This document shows, piece after piece, positions 16,336-25,141 of a stretch of 64,000 nt of DNA. The first letter of the stretch is position 1, and each line of letters opens with the position of its first letter. Both the position numbers and the translations under genes were made by a program. The notes under the pieces were generated by a model. That model was not told the DNA's origin and searched no databases. It worked only from the letters and a program-made list of their open reading frames with translations. The DNA is from JACCQS01 sp963766765 (GTDB taxonomy: Bacteria; Actinomycetota; Actinomycetes; Mycobacteriales; Geodermatophilaceae): positions 310,001-374,000 of the forward strand of contig CAVYBR010000014.1 of NCBI GenBank assembly GCA_963766765.1. Direction: 5' to 3'.

Positions 16336-16738
16336 CTCTCAGATGACAAGACCCTCGGCGCGCGGCTCGGCGCCGGCACTCCTTGCGCAGGCGCGGACCG
16401 AACTGGTCGAGGCAGCTACCGAGCCCGAGCCCGAGCCTCGCTATGCCAGGGCCCACCTGGCGGCCCTGCGCGCGGCTGCGGCGGTGCTCGCCGCACGCAG
16501 TGAGGCCGGGTTGCGGTCACGCCGCCGGGGTCTGCGCAGTGCCTGGGAACTGCTGGTCGAGTTGGCCCCGGAGCTGGGGGAGTGGGCTGGGTTCTTCGCC
16601 GCTGGGGCCGGCAAGCGGGCCGCCGCCGAAGCCGGGATCGTCGGGTCGGTGACCGCCCGGGAGGCCGATGACCTGATCCGGGAGGTGGCGACGTTCTGTC
16701 GTCTGGTGGAACGGGTTACCGGCGGGGATAGGGAGTGA
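16328..16738 (+). CDS. SAV_6107 family HEPN-domain protein
   Basis: A 136-residue all-helical protein. RYARAHLAALRAAAAVLAAR and GLRSAWELLVELAPELGEWA are the family hallmarks. An R-x4-H motif (Arg38, His43) resembles the HEPN ribonuclease signature, but it sits in the first helix rather than the usual late helix, so catalysis is doubtful. It overlaps the DUF6504 gene by eight bases and ends seven bases before dnaE2, so the three form one SOS-controlled unit. Confidence 0.8.
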   Translation: MTDSQMTRPSARGSAPALLAQARTELVEAATEPEPEPRYARAHLAALRAAAAVLAARSEAGLRSRRRGLRSAWELLVELAPELGEWAGFFAAGAGKRAAAEAGIVGSVTAREADDLIREVATFCRLVERVTGGDRE

Positions 16739-16745
16739 AAGGGGG

Positions 16746-19700
16746 GTGAGTGATCCGTTCGTCCATTTGCACGTCGCATCGGGCTATTCCCTCCGATACG
16801 GCGCAAACCATCCTGGCGAGCTCGTCGAGCGAGCCGCCGAACACGGGATGAGCTCCCTGGCATTGACTGATCGGGACGGTCTGTCCGGTGCGGTGAAGTT
16901 CGCGGTCGCCTGCCGGGAGGCAGGTCTGCGGCCCATCTTCGGACTGGACCTGGCCATCGGCGCGGTGGCGGGGAAGTTGCCGGCCCGCCCGCCCGGGCGC
17001 AAGACCCCGGCCCGCGGCGGAGCCAGCGTGGACGCCCGGCTGCCTCGAGTCACCGTTCTTGCCCGGGCCGGAGCCGGCTGGCGTGCGCTGTGCCGGCTGA
17101 CCAGCGCCACTCACTTCGCCGGAGAGCGCGGTACGCCGGTGAGCAGCCGGGATCTGGTGGCCGAACATGCCCGGGGCGATGCGTTGGTCGCCCTACTCGG
17201 TCCGGAATCGTCGCTGGGACGGGCACTCGCAGCCCGCCGGCCCGATCTCGCCGAGGCCGAACTCGACGCCTGGCGGGATCGGCTGGGGAGCCAGCAGGTC
17301 TATCTCGAGGTCGTCCACCACCGGGCTCAGGGGGATCGGGCAAGGGCGGAATCGATGCTCCGGTTCGGACTGCGGTTGCGCGTGCCCATGGTGCTCACCA
17401 ACGCGGTCCGCTATGTCGACCCCTTCGACGGCCCCACCGCGGACATCCTCGATGCGAGCCGGCGGCTGGTCCCGCTGGACCTGCGCCACCTCGACCGGCG
17501 CAGCGCCGAGGGCTACCTCAAGTCCGGCAAGGAGATGGCTGAGATCGCCGCTGATCTCGCCGACGACGAGATCGGCAACCGGCTGCTCACCGCCACCGCC
17601 CGACTTGCCGAGCAGTGTGCGGTCGACTCCCGGCGCGATCTCGGTCTGGGCACCGTGCACTTTCCGGAGCTCGATGTCGTGCGCGCCCCGAGCGAAGAGG
17701 GACTGCGGGCAGGGGAGGTGCTCTCCCAACGCTGCGAGGCCGGGTTCGGCCGGCGCGGGATGATCGTCACTGACGCGGTACGCCAACGACTGACCGACGA
17801 ACTGGCAGTCATCGGGACGATGGGTTACCCGTCCTACTTCCTGACTGTCGCCGATGTCGCCGACCTGATCCGCTCGATGCGAGTCCGCGCGGCGGCTCGC
17901 GGGTCAGGAGCCGGGAGTCTTGTCACCTACCTGCTCGGGATCTCCGACGTCGACCCGATCCGCTACCGGCTGTTGATGGAGAGATTTCTGTCGCCGTTGC
18001 GAAAAGCCTTGCCCGACATCGACATCGACGTGGAGTCAGCGCGCCGGATGGAGGTCTATGACGCGGTCATCGCGAGGTACGGCGACGATCGGGTCAGCTG
18101 CGTATCCATGATGGACACCTATCGGGTACGCCACGCGATTCGAGATGTCGGTGCCGCGTTGGGAATGCCGCTGGGTGAGATCGACACCCTGGCGAAGGCA
18201 TTCCCGCACATCCGCGCCAACCAGGCAAGGGCGGCGTTGCGCGACCTGCCTGAGTTGCGGGCGAGCGGTATCGCGCAGGCCAAGCTGGAGTTGCTCTTCG
18301 ATTTGGTCGAGAGCCTGGACGGTCTGCCCCGCCATATCGCTCTGCATCCGTGTGGCGTCCTGCTCTCCGACCAGACCCTGCTCGACCGGACCCCGGTCGA
18401 ACGCAGCTTCCTGGGTTACCCGATGAGCCAGTTCGACAAGGACGATGTCGAAGAACTCGGCCTGCTCAAACTCGATCTGCTCGGCATCCGGATGCAGTCG
18501 GCGATCGCCCATGCCCTCGACGAGGTCCGTCGGGTGGACGAGGTCGAAGTGGACATCGACGCCATCGCCCGGGATGACCCGACGACCTTCGAACTCATCC
18601 AGTCGACCCGCACGCTGGGGATGTTCCAGATCGAGTCGCCGGGACAACGCGAGTTGGTCGGCAAGTTCGCGCCGGAGAGCTTCGAGGACATCATCATCGA
18701 CATCTCGCTGTTCCGGCCCGGCCCGGTCAAGAGCGACATGGTCACTCCGTTCCTGATGACCCGGCAGGGCTGGGCGGAACCGTCATATCTGCACGAGAGT
18801 CTGCGCTATACCTTGGCGGAGACCGGCGGCGTCGTGGTCTTCCACGAGCAGGTGCTCGAGATCGTGCACACGGTCACCGGGGTCACCTTGGCCGAAGCGG
18901 ACGAGGTCCGTCGCGCTTTGGGGCACAAGGACGGCCATCCGGAGGTGCAGGCCTGGTTCATGCCGATCGCACTCAAGAACGGCTATTCGCTGCCGGATGC
19001 CGAACGGATCTGGGAGGTGTTGGCCGCCTTCGGCTCGTTCGGTTTCTGCAAGGCACATGCCGCTGCTTTCGCGCTCCCGACCTACCAGTCCGCCTGGCTC
19101 AAGGCGCACCACACTGCCGCCTTCGTAGCCGGTGTGTTGACCCACGATCCGGGGATGTACCCCAAGCGCCTGATCCTCGACGACGCCCGCAACTTCGGCA
19201 TCCCGATCCTCGGCCTGGACGTCAATGTCTCCGATGGGGTCTATCGGGTCGAGTCGATGCCAGAGACCGCCCGACCGGTGAGCCGGAGACGAGCATCGCA
19301 GGAGATATCCGGCGGGGCCGACGACGTGACAGCCAGCAGCGATTCTCGGCCCCCGCCGGGTGGCTCCGAGGAGCGGAGTCGACTCGCGCGCGAAGCGCGC
19401 CATGACACAGCGAGCGAGACTTCGGACCGGAAGTGGACTGCGCCGGAGTGGTTTCCGGCCGGGATGCCCGATCCCACGCGGTACGGCATCCGACTGTCCC
19501 TCGCTGACGTCAAAGGCATCAACGATGCGGAGGTGGCAAGCATCGTGGCGGGGCGGCCCTATGCCTCGCTGTCGGACTTCTTCCATCGCGCCGGGGCGTC
19601 TCGCCCGATCGTCGAGCGGCTGATCGTTGCCGGGGGATTCGATTCGCTCTACCGGATCGGACGCGCCAGCCCCGTACGCAAGCGGGGAACGGTGAACCGG

Positions 19701-20528
19701 CGGGACCTGCTCCTGCAGTGCAAGGAACTCGATACGTGGCAGCGAAGCACCAGGAAGGCCACTGGCACGCTGACCCCGCGTAGCGGGCGCCGTTCGGGGA
19801 GCGCATCAGGAACTCAACTTGTTTTCGACTTCCCTCTTCCGGGCGACAGGGAGCTGGCCGGTTCAGCCGGTGGATTGCCGGAGATGACCGACGCGGAGCG
19901 GGTCAGTGCGGAGCTGGAGGTTCTGGGCCTCGATGCAAGCCGGCATGTCGTGGACTTCTACAGCCCGCTGTTCGGCGCGCTGGGGATCGTGCGAGCCAAG
20001 GACCTGCTTGGCGCACGGAGCAAGTCCGAGGTCCTGGTTGCCGGGGTCAAGGTCGCCACCCAGACCCCGCCAGTGCGGTCGGGCCGTCGGGTGGTTTTCG
20101 TCACCCTCGACGACGGAACGGGGTGCGCCGACGCGACGTTCTTCGAAGACGCCCAAGGACCTTATGCCGCAACGGTGTTCCACTCCTGGTTGCTGGTCAT
20201 CCGTGGCGAGGTCCGCCGGACCGGGCCGAGGGGGATCTCGCTGCGGGCGACCGGCGCTTGGGAGCTCCCGATCCTGTACGAAGCGTGGAACTCTGATGGC
20301 ATCGACGCGGTGACAGATCTGATGGCTCAGCTACCCGAGTTCTCAGAGCAGGCAATCCAAGGAGCAGCCGAGGCGCGTTCCCCGCGACCTGTCATGGCTC
20401 GGCCCGTGCTGGTGCACCCCACCGGCTTCCGGATGTCGCCGTACTCAGACCTGAAGCCGCCCGGGGAGGACACGAAGACCGCACCACGCAAACTGTGGCA
20501 CGCCAGCCAAGGCAGCAGCGGCCACTGA
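16746..20528 (+). CDS. dnaE2: Error-prone DNA polymerase DnaE2 (ImuC)
   Basis: C-family polymerase for damage-induced mutagenesis, 1260 residues, longer than the usual 1050-1100. An N-terminal PHP domain starts HLHVASGYSLRYGANHPGE. The catalytic aspartates are in PDIDIDVE (Asp424, 426, 428), and HIALHPCGVLLSD and FCKAHAAAFALPTYQSAW mark the palm and fingers. QLVFDF at 1024-1029 looks like a beta-clamp-binding motif; an OB domain follows. Extra length includes a non-conserved Ser/Arg-rich insert at about 844-897, which contains a repeat copy (19369-19419). GTG start follows AAAGGGGGG. It is driven by the SOS box at 15889. Confidence 0.93.
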   Translation: MSDPFVHLHVASGYSLRYGANHPGELVERAAEHGMSSLALTDRDGLSGAVKFAVACREAGLRPIFGLDLAIGAVAGKLPARPPGRKTPARGGASVDARLPRVTVLARAGAGWRALCRLTSATHFAGERGTPVSSRDLVAEHARGDALVALLGPESSLGRALAARRPDLAEAELDAWRDRLGSQQVYLEVVHHRAQGDRARAESMLRFGLRLRVPMVLTNAVRYVDPFDGPTADILDASRRLVPLDLRHLDRRSAEGYLKSGKEMAEIAADLADDEIGNRLLTATARLAEQCAVDSRRDLGLGTVHFPELDVVRAPSEEGLRAGEVLSQRCEAGFGRRGMIVTDAVRQRLTDELAVIGTMGYPSYFLTVADVADLIRSMRVRAAARGSGAGSLVTYLLGISDVDPIRYRLLMERFLSPLRKALPDIDIDVESARRMEVYDAVIARYGDDRVSCVSMMDTYRVRHAIRDVGAALGMPLGEIDTLAKAFPHIRANQARAALRDLPELRASGIAQAKLELLFDLVESLDGLPRHIALHPCGVLLSDQTLLDRTPVERSFLGYPMSQFDKDDVEELGLLKLDLLGIRMQSAIAHALDEVRRVDEVEVDIDAIARDDPTTFELIQSTRTLGMFQIESPGQRELVGKFAPESFEDIIIDISLFRPGPVKSDMVTPFLMTRQGWAEPSYLHESLRYTLAETGGVVVFHEQVLEIVHTVTGVTLAEADEVRRALGHKDGHPEVQAWFMPIALKNGYSLPDAERIWEVLAAFGSFGFCKAHAAAFALPTYQSAWLKAHHTAAFVAGVLTHDPGMYPKRLILDDARNFGIPILGLDVNVSDGVYRVESMPETARPVSRRRASQEISGGADDVTASSDSRPPPGGSEERSRLAREARHDTASETSDRKWTAPEWFPAGMPDPTRYGIRLSLADVKGINDAEVASIVAGRPYASLSDFFHRAGASRPIVERLIVAGGFDSLYRIGRASPVRKRGTVNRRDLLLQCKELDTWQRSTRKATGTLTPRSGRRSGSASGTQLVFDFPLPGDRELAGSAGGLPEMTDAERVSAELEVLGLDASRHVVDFYSPLFGALGIVRAKDLLGARSKSEVLVAGVKVATQTPPVRSGRRVVFVTLDDGTGCADATFFEDAQGPYAATVFHSWLLVIRGEVRRTGPRGISLRATGAWELPILYEAWNSDGIDAVTDLMAQLPEFSEQAIQGAAEARSPRPVMARPVLVHPTGFRMSPYSDLKPPGEDTKTAPRKLWHASQGSSGH
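19369..19419 (+). repeat. Palindromic repeat inserted in frame in dnaE2 (copy A)
   Basis: GAGGAGCGGA, a GTCGAC palindrome, then CGCGCGAAGCGCG and CAGCGAGCGAG. The same blocks in the same order occur at 48034-48083. In dnaE2 it falls within a segment absent from typical family members. Confidence 0.5.
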
Positions 20529-20578
20529 ACCGGCTGTCGCCGGATGGAGCCGAGTCGCCCAGATACGCTCGGCGCGCT

Positions 20579-21301
20579 ATGACGACCCATTCCGCGGCGA
20601 GTACCCCAGACGCCACGTCGACTCGATCCTCGGCAGTGTGGGCAGCCCTCGAGCCAGTTCTCGACGCCGGGCCGCTGCGGGTCCTGGATGTCGGCGGCGG
20701 CACCGGCGGGTTTGCCGTACCTCTTGCCGAACGCGGTCACACCGTGACCGTCGTGGATCCCAGCCCGGACGCGCTTGCCCTTCTTACCCGCCGCGCTCAA
20801 GCCGCCGGAGTCGCGCAGTTGGTCAGTGGCGTTCAGGGCGACGGTGACCGGCTGGCCGATGTGGTGCCCGAAGCCGGAGCTGACCTGGTCTTGTGCCATC
20901 ACGTGCTCGAATACGTCGACGAACCGGCGAGCGCAGCGTCAGCCTTGGCCCGGTGCGTCCGACCCGGGGGCTGGGTGAGTCTCCTGGTGGCCAACCAGGC
21001 GGCTGCGGTTCTGTCCCGCGCCGTTGGCGGCAGGCCCGATGAAGCTCTGGCCCTTGTGCTGGGTCTGGGCGACGGAGCCCGGCACCGTCGGTTCGACATC
21101 GCGGCGCTGCAGAGCTTGGTCGCGCAGGCTGGCCTGACCATCCAGGAGTGGCACGGAGTGCGCGTAATCGCCGATCTCTTGCCCGCACTGGACGGCGGGG
21201 GTGACCTCAGCGCCGCAGCGCGGCAGCTGGAAGTCGTGCTCGCCGAGCGGTCGCCGTACCGCGATCTGGCAACCGACCTGCACCTCGTGTGCCGGCGATG
21301 A
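20579..21301 (+). CDS. Class I SAM-dependent methyltransferase
   Basis: The 240-residue protein contains the SAM motif I VLDVGGGTGGFAVPLAERG, motif II acidic loop VTVVDPSPDALALL and the post-motif DLVLCHHVLEYVDEPASA. The C-terminal part is helical. The methyl acceptor is not evident; similarity is to the SmtA/UbiE-like group. It starts 50 bases after dnaE2 and overlaps the following phosphodiesterase-type gene (ATGA), so it may be read with the SOS operon, though no link to repair is visible. Confidence 0.88.
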   Translation: MTTHSAASTPDATSTRSSAVWAALEPVLDAGPLRVLDVGGGTGGFAVPLAERGHTVTVVDPSPDALALLTRRAQAAGVAQLVSGVQGDGDRLADVVPEAGADLVLCHHVLEYVDEPASAASALARCVRPGGWVSLLVANQAAAVLSRAVGGRPDEALALVLGLGDGARHRRFDIAALQSLVAQAGLTIQEWHGVRVIADLLPALDGGGDLSAAARQLEVVLAERSPYRDLATDLHLVCRR

Positions 21302-22482
21302 ATCAGCCCCGCCCCCGTCCTGCCGACCTGTCCGTCCCGGCATACGGGAAGCGCAGTCTGGCCGACCTGCTGCCCTCCCTCATGGGAGCGCTGGGTATCC
21401 CCGGGTACGACGATGTGCTCGGTCTGACCCCAGCTCTGGTCGACATCCGACGAGTGATCGTGCTACTGGTCGACGGACTCGGTGAACACAACCTGGGCAG
21501 TCACCCCTCAATCGCCCCGACGCTCACAGCCCTCGCCAGCCCGATCGGTCCCATCGACGCCGCAAGCCCATCGACGACACCGGTCAGCCTGGCGAGTCTC
21601 GGGACCGGGCTGCCACCAGGTGAGCACGGGATCGTCGGATTCAGTGTCGCCGTACCGGGTTCGGACCGGCTGCTCACGCACATCGACTGGCGCGGCGACC
21701 CTGATCCCAGGCAGTGGCAGCCGGCGCCGACCGTCTTCGAGACCGTTGCTCGAACCGGAATCCCCGTCACCGTCGGGGGACCGGCCCGCTTCATCGGTTC
21801 GGGCCTGTCCGACGCGATCTACTGGGGTGCAAGTCCCAGGCCCATCGTCAGCGCGGGCGACCTCGTGTCCCGCGCCCTGCTCGCGGTCGCCGAGGGGGAT
21901 CGGTCGCTCGCCTACACCTACCACGGTGATCTGGACATGACCGGCCATGTTCGGGGCTGCACCAGCGACGCGTGGAAATATCAACTCGCGCAGGTCGATT
22001 CGATGGTCGCTTCGCTCATGTCAGGTCTTCCCGCCGACACAGCCCTGATCGTCACCGCTGACCACGGCATGCTCGACGTTGCCGACGCGGACAAGATCGA
22101 CCTCGACGCCGCCGAGGACGAGCCCGGTGCCGCGACGGCGGCAGCGCTGGCAACCGGAGTGCATCAGGTGGCCGGGGAGCCGCGCGCCCGCTACGTCTAT
22201 GCACAGCCGGGCGCAGCTTCCGACGTACAGGCTGCCTGGACCGAGACCCTCGGGTCACGTGCCTGGGTGCTGTCCCGGGAGGAGGCAATCGCGCAGGGTT
22301 TGTACGGTCCCATCGTCCGGAGCGCGCATGCCGAGCGGATCGGCGACGTCGTCGCTTGGGCCTGCGACAACCACGCCATCACAGCGAGCCGTCGGGAGGC
22401 CGGCGCGCATTCGTTGGTCGGGTACCACGGTTCGCTGACCCGCGTTGAACTTGCAGTTCCCGTACGGATCGGCCGGATCTAG
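21298..22482 (+). CDS. Alkaline phosphatase superfamily protein (nucleotide pyrophosphatase type)
   Basis: A 394-residue metalloenzyme of the type I phosphodiesterase/nucleotide pyrophosphatase group. VIVLLVDGLGEHNLG provides the first metal aspartate, AASPSTTPVSLASLGTGLPPG the nucleophile threonine region, TADHGMLDV and the C-terminal EAGAHSLVGYHGSL the remaining metal ligands. Substrate unknown. It is coupled to the methyltransferase gene by an ATGA overlap and ends convergently with the sucrase/ferredoxin-like gene, sharing four bases of stop region. Confidence 0.88.
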   Translation: MNQPRPRPADLSVPAYGKRSLADLLPSLMGALGIPGYDDVLGLTPALVDIRRVIVLLVDGLGEHNLGSHPSIAPTLTALASPIGPIDAASPSTTPVSLASLGTGLPPGEHGIVGFSVAVPGSDRLLTHIDWRGDPDPRQWQPAPTVFETVARTGIPVTVGGPARFIGSGLSDAIYWGASPRPIVSAGDLVSRALLAVAEGDRSLAYTYHGDLDMTGHVRGCTSDAWKYQLAQVDSMVASLMSGLPADTALIVTADHGMLDVADADKIDLDAAEDEPGAATAAALATGVHQVAGEPRARYVYAQPGAASDVQAAWTETLGSRAWVLSREEAIAQGLYGPIVRSAHAERIGDVVAWACDNHAITASRREAGAHSLVGYHGSLTRVELAVPVRIGRI

Positions 22483-23414
22483 TCCACAGGTGTGACTGGT
22501 CCGATCTCGCGCAGGCTGATCAGCTCGAAGAGTCTGGCGGCAGCTGGACGGGTTGCCGAGCAGGTGAGTCGATGGAGTCCCTCTGTGTGGGTCGAGCGAA
22601 CTTCCACGTCGAAGACCGTCCGCTCCGCGTGGGCGAGGCGGACCACCCACTGGTGCTGCTCGCGTTGCCCCACGTCGATGACAACCACCGCGCCGATGTG
22701 GCGCTCCTCGAGGTGGACCCGGAGATAGTGCTCGGCCGCCTGCGCGGGAGCGGGCTGGGTGCTGGCACCTCGAAAGTAGCCGAGTTCGAGCAGTCCGGCT
22801 TCGTGCCCGCTCACAACCTGGAGAGCGGAGTCGCCGTCGAGTCCGCCGTAGTACAAGCCCTCCGGAAGAATGACCAGGTTTGCCGCGAATCGATCACCGC
22901 CAACGTGTGAGGTCTCCCACGTTCGCTCGGGGTGGTGCGCGGTCAGCTCGGTGTACGTCGCTCGCCCGTACAGCGCACAGCAGGCGTCGTGCCGGGCGTG
23001 CGTGCACACCAAGAAGATCGGCTCGGTCGTCGGTTCGCCCTGCGTGCCGTCGAGTCTGAGTGCCAGGAGCTCTGCATCGTCGTCGTACTCGCCCCACCAG
23101 CTGGTCGGCGGGGTTTCGGTCCGGGCGTCGACGTAGGCCCAGCGCCGCCGCCGATCGGGCTCAGCTCGTCGTGGCGGTTGTCGGATGGTCTGGACTCGGA
23201 CGCCCTGATCGGATGCGAACTCGAGGAGGCGCCTTGCCACGTCAGGGTCGAAGTCTGATTCCCGCAACGCATGTCGACCCCAGGCGCCAGGCTGTTCGAC
23301 CAACAGCCAGCGGGGCGCCGGTGCGGCCGTCGCCAGCCGCGGGTCGCCCCTCTGCCGGGCAGAGGGAGTGCACCGCCACGGATCGACTCGGGGGGCGGGC
23401 TTGCGTCCGGCCAT
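22479..23414 (-). CDS. Sucrase/ferredoxin-like domain protein
   Basis: The 311-residue protein has the thioredoxin-like ferredoxin pattern of the sucrase/ferredoxin-like family: IFLVCTHARHDACCALYG with the conserved cysteines, then WETSHVGGDRFAANLVILPE and GLYYGG. Such proteins may hold a 2Fe-2S cluster or act as peroxiredoxin-like redox proteins. ATG 23414 is used; a TTG at 23432, overlapping the cupin stop, would add six residues. It lies directly after the cupin gene and is probably co-transcribed. Confidence 0.87.
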   Translation of the reverse strand: MAGRKPAPRVDPWRCTPSARQRGDPRLATAAPAPRWLLVEQPGAWGRHALRESDFDPDVARRLLEFASDQGVRVQTIRQPPRRAEPDRRRRWAYVDARTETPPTSWWGEYDDDAELLALRLDGTQGEPTTEPIFLVCTHARHDACCALYGRATYTELTAHHPERTWETSHVGGDRFAANLVILPEGLYYGGLDGDSALQVVSGHEAGLLELGYFRGASTQPAPAQAAEHYLRVHLEERHIGAVVVIDVGQREQHQWVVRLAHAERTVFDVEVRSTHTEGLHRLTCSATRPAAARLFELISLREIGPVTPVD

Positions 23415-23424
23415 CAGATCGGCA

Positions 23425-24495
23425 TCACACAACGACCGCGAGCCCGGTACGGAGCAGCTTCCGGCCGAGGGCGACGGCGGCCTCGCGATCCAGTCCCGGG
23501 AGATCACCGAGCCGGACCGTGCCGCCGGCGCGCAGGATGGCCAGCGTCGGCTCCGCAGCTGCTTCGAGTTCGAGCGTCTGGGTTGCCGTCTCGACTCGCA
23601 ATCCGGCGCCATCGGCGGCCCAGTTCACGTCGAGATACGGACGAAGGGTCAGCACGCTCTGCTCGTCCAGCCCCGCCAATGCAGTTGCGGTTCGGACGGG
23701 CGGCAGCGGCGCGGGTCGGTTGCGGCTCCAGACCTCACGGCGCAGTCGCCGGGCCGGCGCCTCGGCGTCCGTGCGCTGCAGCCAGTCAGTCAGGGCGCTG
23801 ATGGTCGCACGTACTTCGGATGCCACGGCTGCGGGATCGGCGAGATCGATCCCGAGCGGCAAGCTGGAGCGCAGGCCGGGCTCATCGGCCGCTTCGGCAA
23901 GCAGCGCATCCACGATGGCGAACCGGGTCACAGAGTGCACACCGACCGTCAGGTGAAGGCTCACCCCGTCCAACGCCTGCGCTCCGTGGACGTAGCCGCG
24001 CGGTAGGTAGAGCGCGTCCCCGGGCTCGAGGACGGTGTCGATCAGCGCGGCGCCCTCGCTCGCCTTTTCCACGGCCGCCCGGTGGTCGGTCCATGGCTGC
24101 GTGCGCAGGGGGTCGGCCATCACCGGTGGGTGGATCTGCCACCGCTTGGTGCCGCTGACCTGCAGCACGAAGACGTCGTGGATGTCGTAGTGGTGGGCGA
24201 AGCCCTGCGAACTCCGTGGAGTGAGATAGGCATTGACTTGGATCGGGTGTGCGATCTCGTTCCGAAGTGCGGCCGCGAAGTCGATCAGTGGCGGCCAGAG
24301 GCGATGCAGGCCCTGCAGCACGAGGGTGTTGCCGTCTGCGAGAAGGTCCACGATCTTGTCGTCGGCCACCTGGTCGGCGATGTCTGCGCCGGCGCCGCCG
24401 CCTCGGGTGTAGCCGGCAGCCGGCCGGATCGCCCCCGCCTTGGCCACCCGGAGGAACGGTGTCCGTAGACCGCGTCGGGAGAGCAGCTCGTCCAC
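23425..24495 (-). CDS. Cupin (JmjC-type) protein, ribosomal oxygenase-like; true start lies further upstream
   Basis: Iron/2-oxoglutarate-dependent hydroxylase fold: the HxD metal ligands are in AHHYDIHDVF (His102, Asp104) and the distal His170 in YLPRGYVHGAQ, counted from the GTG at 24495. Related YcfD/ROXA enzymes hydroxylate ribosomal proteins. The frame is open upstream and clearly coding (CVNVDPADFAAEYW, then SRRPLLSPAGTLPRDF, typical of the family) to about 24610, yet holds no ATG, GTG or TTG. A CTG at 24618 lies at the edge of the terminator hairpin. The first 40 or so residues are therefore missing from the coordinates given here. Confidence 0.85.
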   Translation of the reverse strand: MDELLSRRGLRTPFLRVAKAGAIRPAAGYTRGGGAGADIADQVADDKIVDLLADGNTLVLQGLHRLWPPLIDFAAALRNEIAHPIQVNAYLTPRSSQGFAHHYDIHDVFVLQVSGTKRWQIHPPVMADPLRTQPWTDHRAAVEKASEGAALIDTVLEPGDALYLPRGYVHGAQALDGVSLHLTVGVHSVTRFAIVDALLAEAADEPGLRSSLPLGIDLADPAAVASEVRATISALTDWLQRTDAEAPARRLRREVWSRNRPAPLPPVRTATALAGLDEQSVLTLRPYLDVNWAADGAGLRVETATQTLELEAAAEPTLAILRAGGTVRLGDLPGLDREAAVALGRKLLRTGLAVVV

Positions 24496-24615
24496 CGCAT
24501 CGACGTCCAGGAGGTCGGTGAAATCACGCGGCAGCGTCCCGGCCGGTGAGAGCAGGGGCCGCCGCGACCAGTATTCGGCAGCGAAGTCGGCCGGGTCGAC
24601 GTTGACGCAACGACA

Positions 24616-24648
24616 CAGGGCCGGGAAGCCGGTGGCTTCCCGGCCCTG
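24616..24648 (-). terminator. Perfect 15-bp hairpin after the GGAD-repeat gene
   Basis: CAGGGCCGGGAAGCC (24616-24630) and its exact complement (24634-24648) flank a GGT loop. It lies 18 bases beyond the stop of the minus-strand repeat-protein gene and touches the upstream end of the cupin coding region. Confidence 0.85.
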
Positions 24649-24665
24649 CGTCTCAGTTCGGGAAA

Positions 24666-24890
24666 TCAGGCGCCGCGGTCCGCGCCGTCGTCGGCACCGC
24701 CGTCGGCACCGCCATCTGCACCGCCATCTGCACCGCCATCTGCACCGCCATCGGCCCCGCCGTCCGCGCCGCCGTCCGCGCCGCCATCGGCACCGCCATC
24801 GGCACCGCCATCGTGAACTCCTGGGGTTCCCGATGCTCCACCGTCTGCCGTGCCCTCAGTGTCTGGTCCTGTGTCGTCCGTAGTCGTCAC
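24666..24890 (-). CDS. Small GGAD-repeat low-complexity protein
   Basis: A 74-residue protein: a Thr/Asp-rich start (TTTDDTGPDTEGTADGG) followed by ten consecutive GGAD units and a degenerate end. The GTG at 24890 follows GGGAGA at five bases; a TTG at 24902 is possible. It has no signal peptide or membrane segment. A ribosome site, a strong hairpin just after the stop and a regular acidic repeat favour a real gene; the function is unknown. The repeat may vary between strains because the DNA is itself a 12-bp tandem repeat. Confidence 0.6.
   Translation of the reverse strand: MTTTDDTGPDTEGTADGGASGTPGVHDGGADGGADGGADGGADGGADGGADGGADGGADGGADGGADDGADRGA
24685..24812. repeat. 12-bp tandem repeat encoding GGAD units
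   Basis: About ten head-to-tail variants of GCACCGCCATCT / GCACCGCCATCG / GCGCCGCCGTCC on the plus strand. Several neighbouring units are identical, a sign of recent slippage or conversion. Confidence 0.85.
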
Positions 24891-25045
24891 GTTGTCTCCC
24901 AATGCTCATGCCGGAGTCGATACCAGCGACTGCGACGCAGTCCGTATCGGGCGACTCGAGCGAGCCACCACTGCAAGGTTTACTCCCTCGGCGCAGCTCC
25001 TGGTCGGCCGGGTTGGCACAGCTGCGCGTAGTCAGGACCGGCGGC

Positions 25046-25075
25046 TAATATGAGTCCGTCGAACACGTGTTCGAC
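25046..25075 (+). promoter_or_regulatory. -10 element and LexA SOS box of dinB
   Basis: TAATAT at 25046-25051 is a good -10 box. The palindrome at 25058-25075 has the core TCGAACACGTGTTCGA, an exact TCGAAC-N4-GTTCGA LexA box, placed over the expected transcription start. dinB begins 67 bases further on. Confidence 0.9.
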
Positions 25076-25141
25076 GAAGACTGACGATGTAAGCCGATGC
25101 CGTTGGTGTTCACCGAATCTCGGCCAAAAGGAGGCGGGCAC

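Noticed and set aside
24685..24812. CRISPR-like array
   Set aside because: The 12-bp units are head-to-tail without spacers and are in frame as GGAD codons.
24850..25053. 67-residue plus-strand open frame upstream of dinB
   Set aside because: No ribosome site or family features, and it overlaps the repeat-protein gene start and the dinB promoter.
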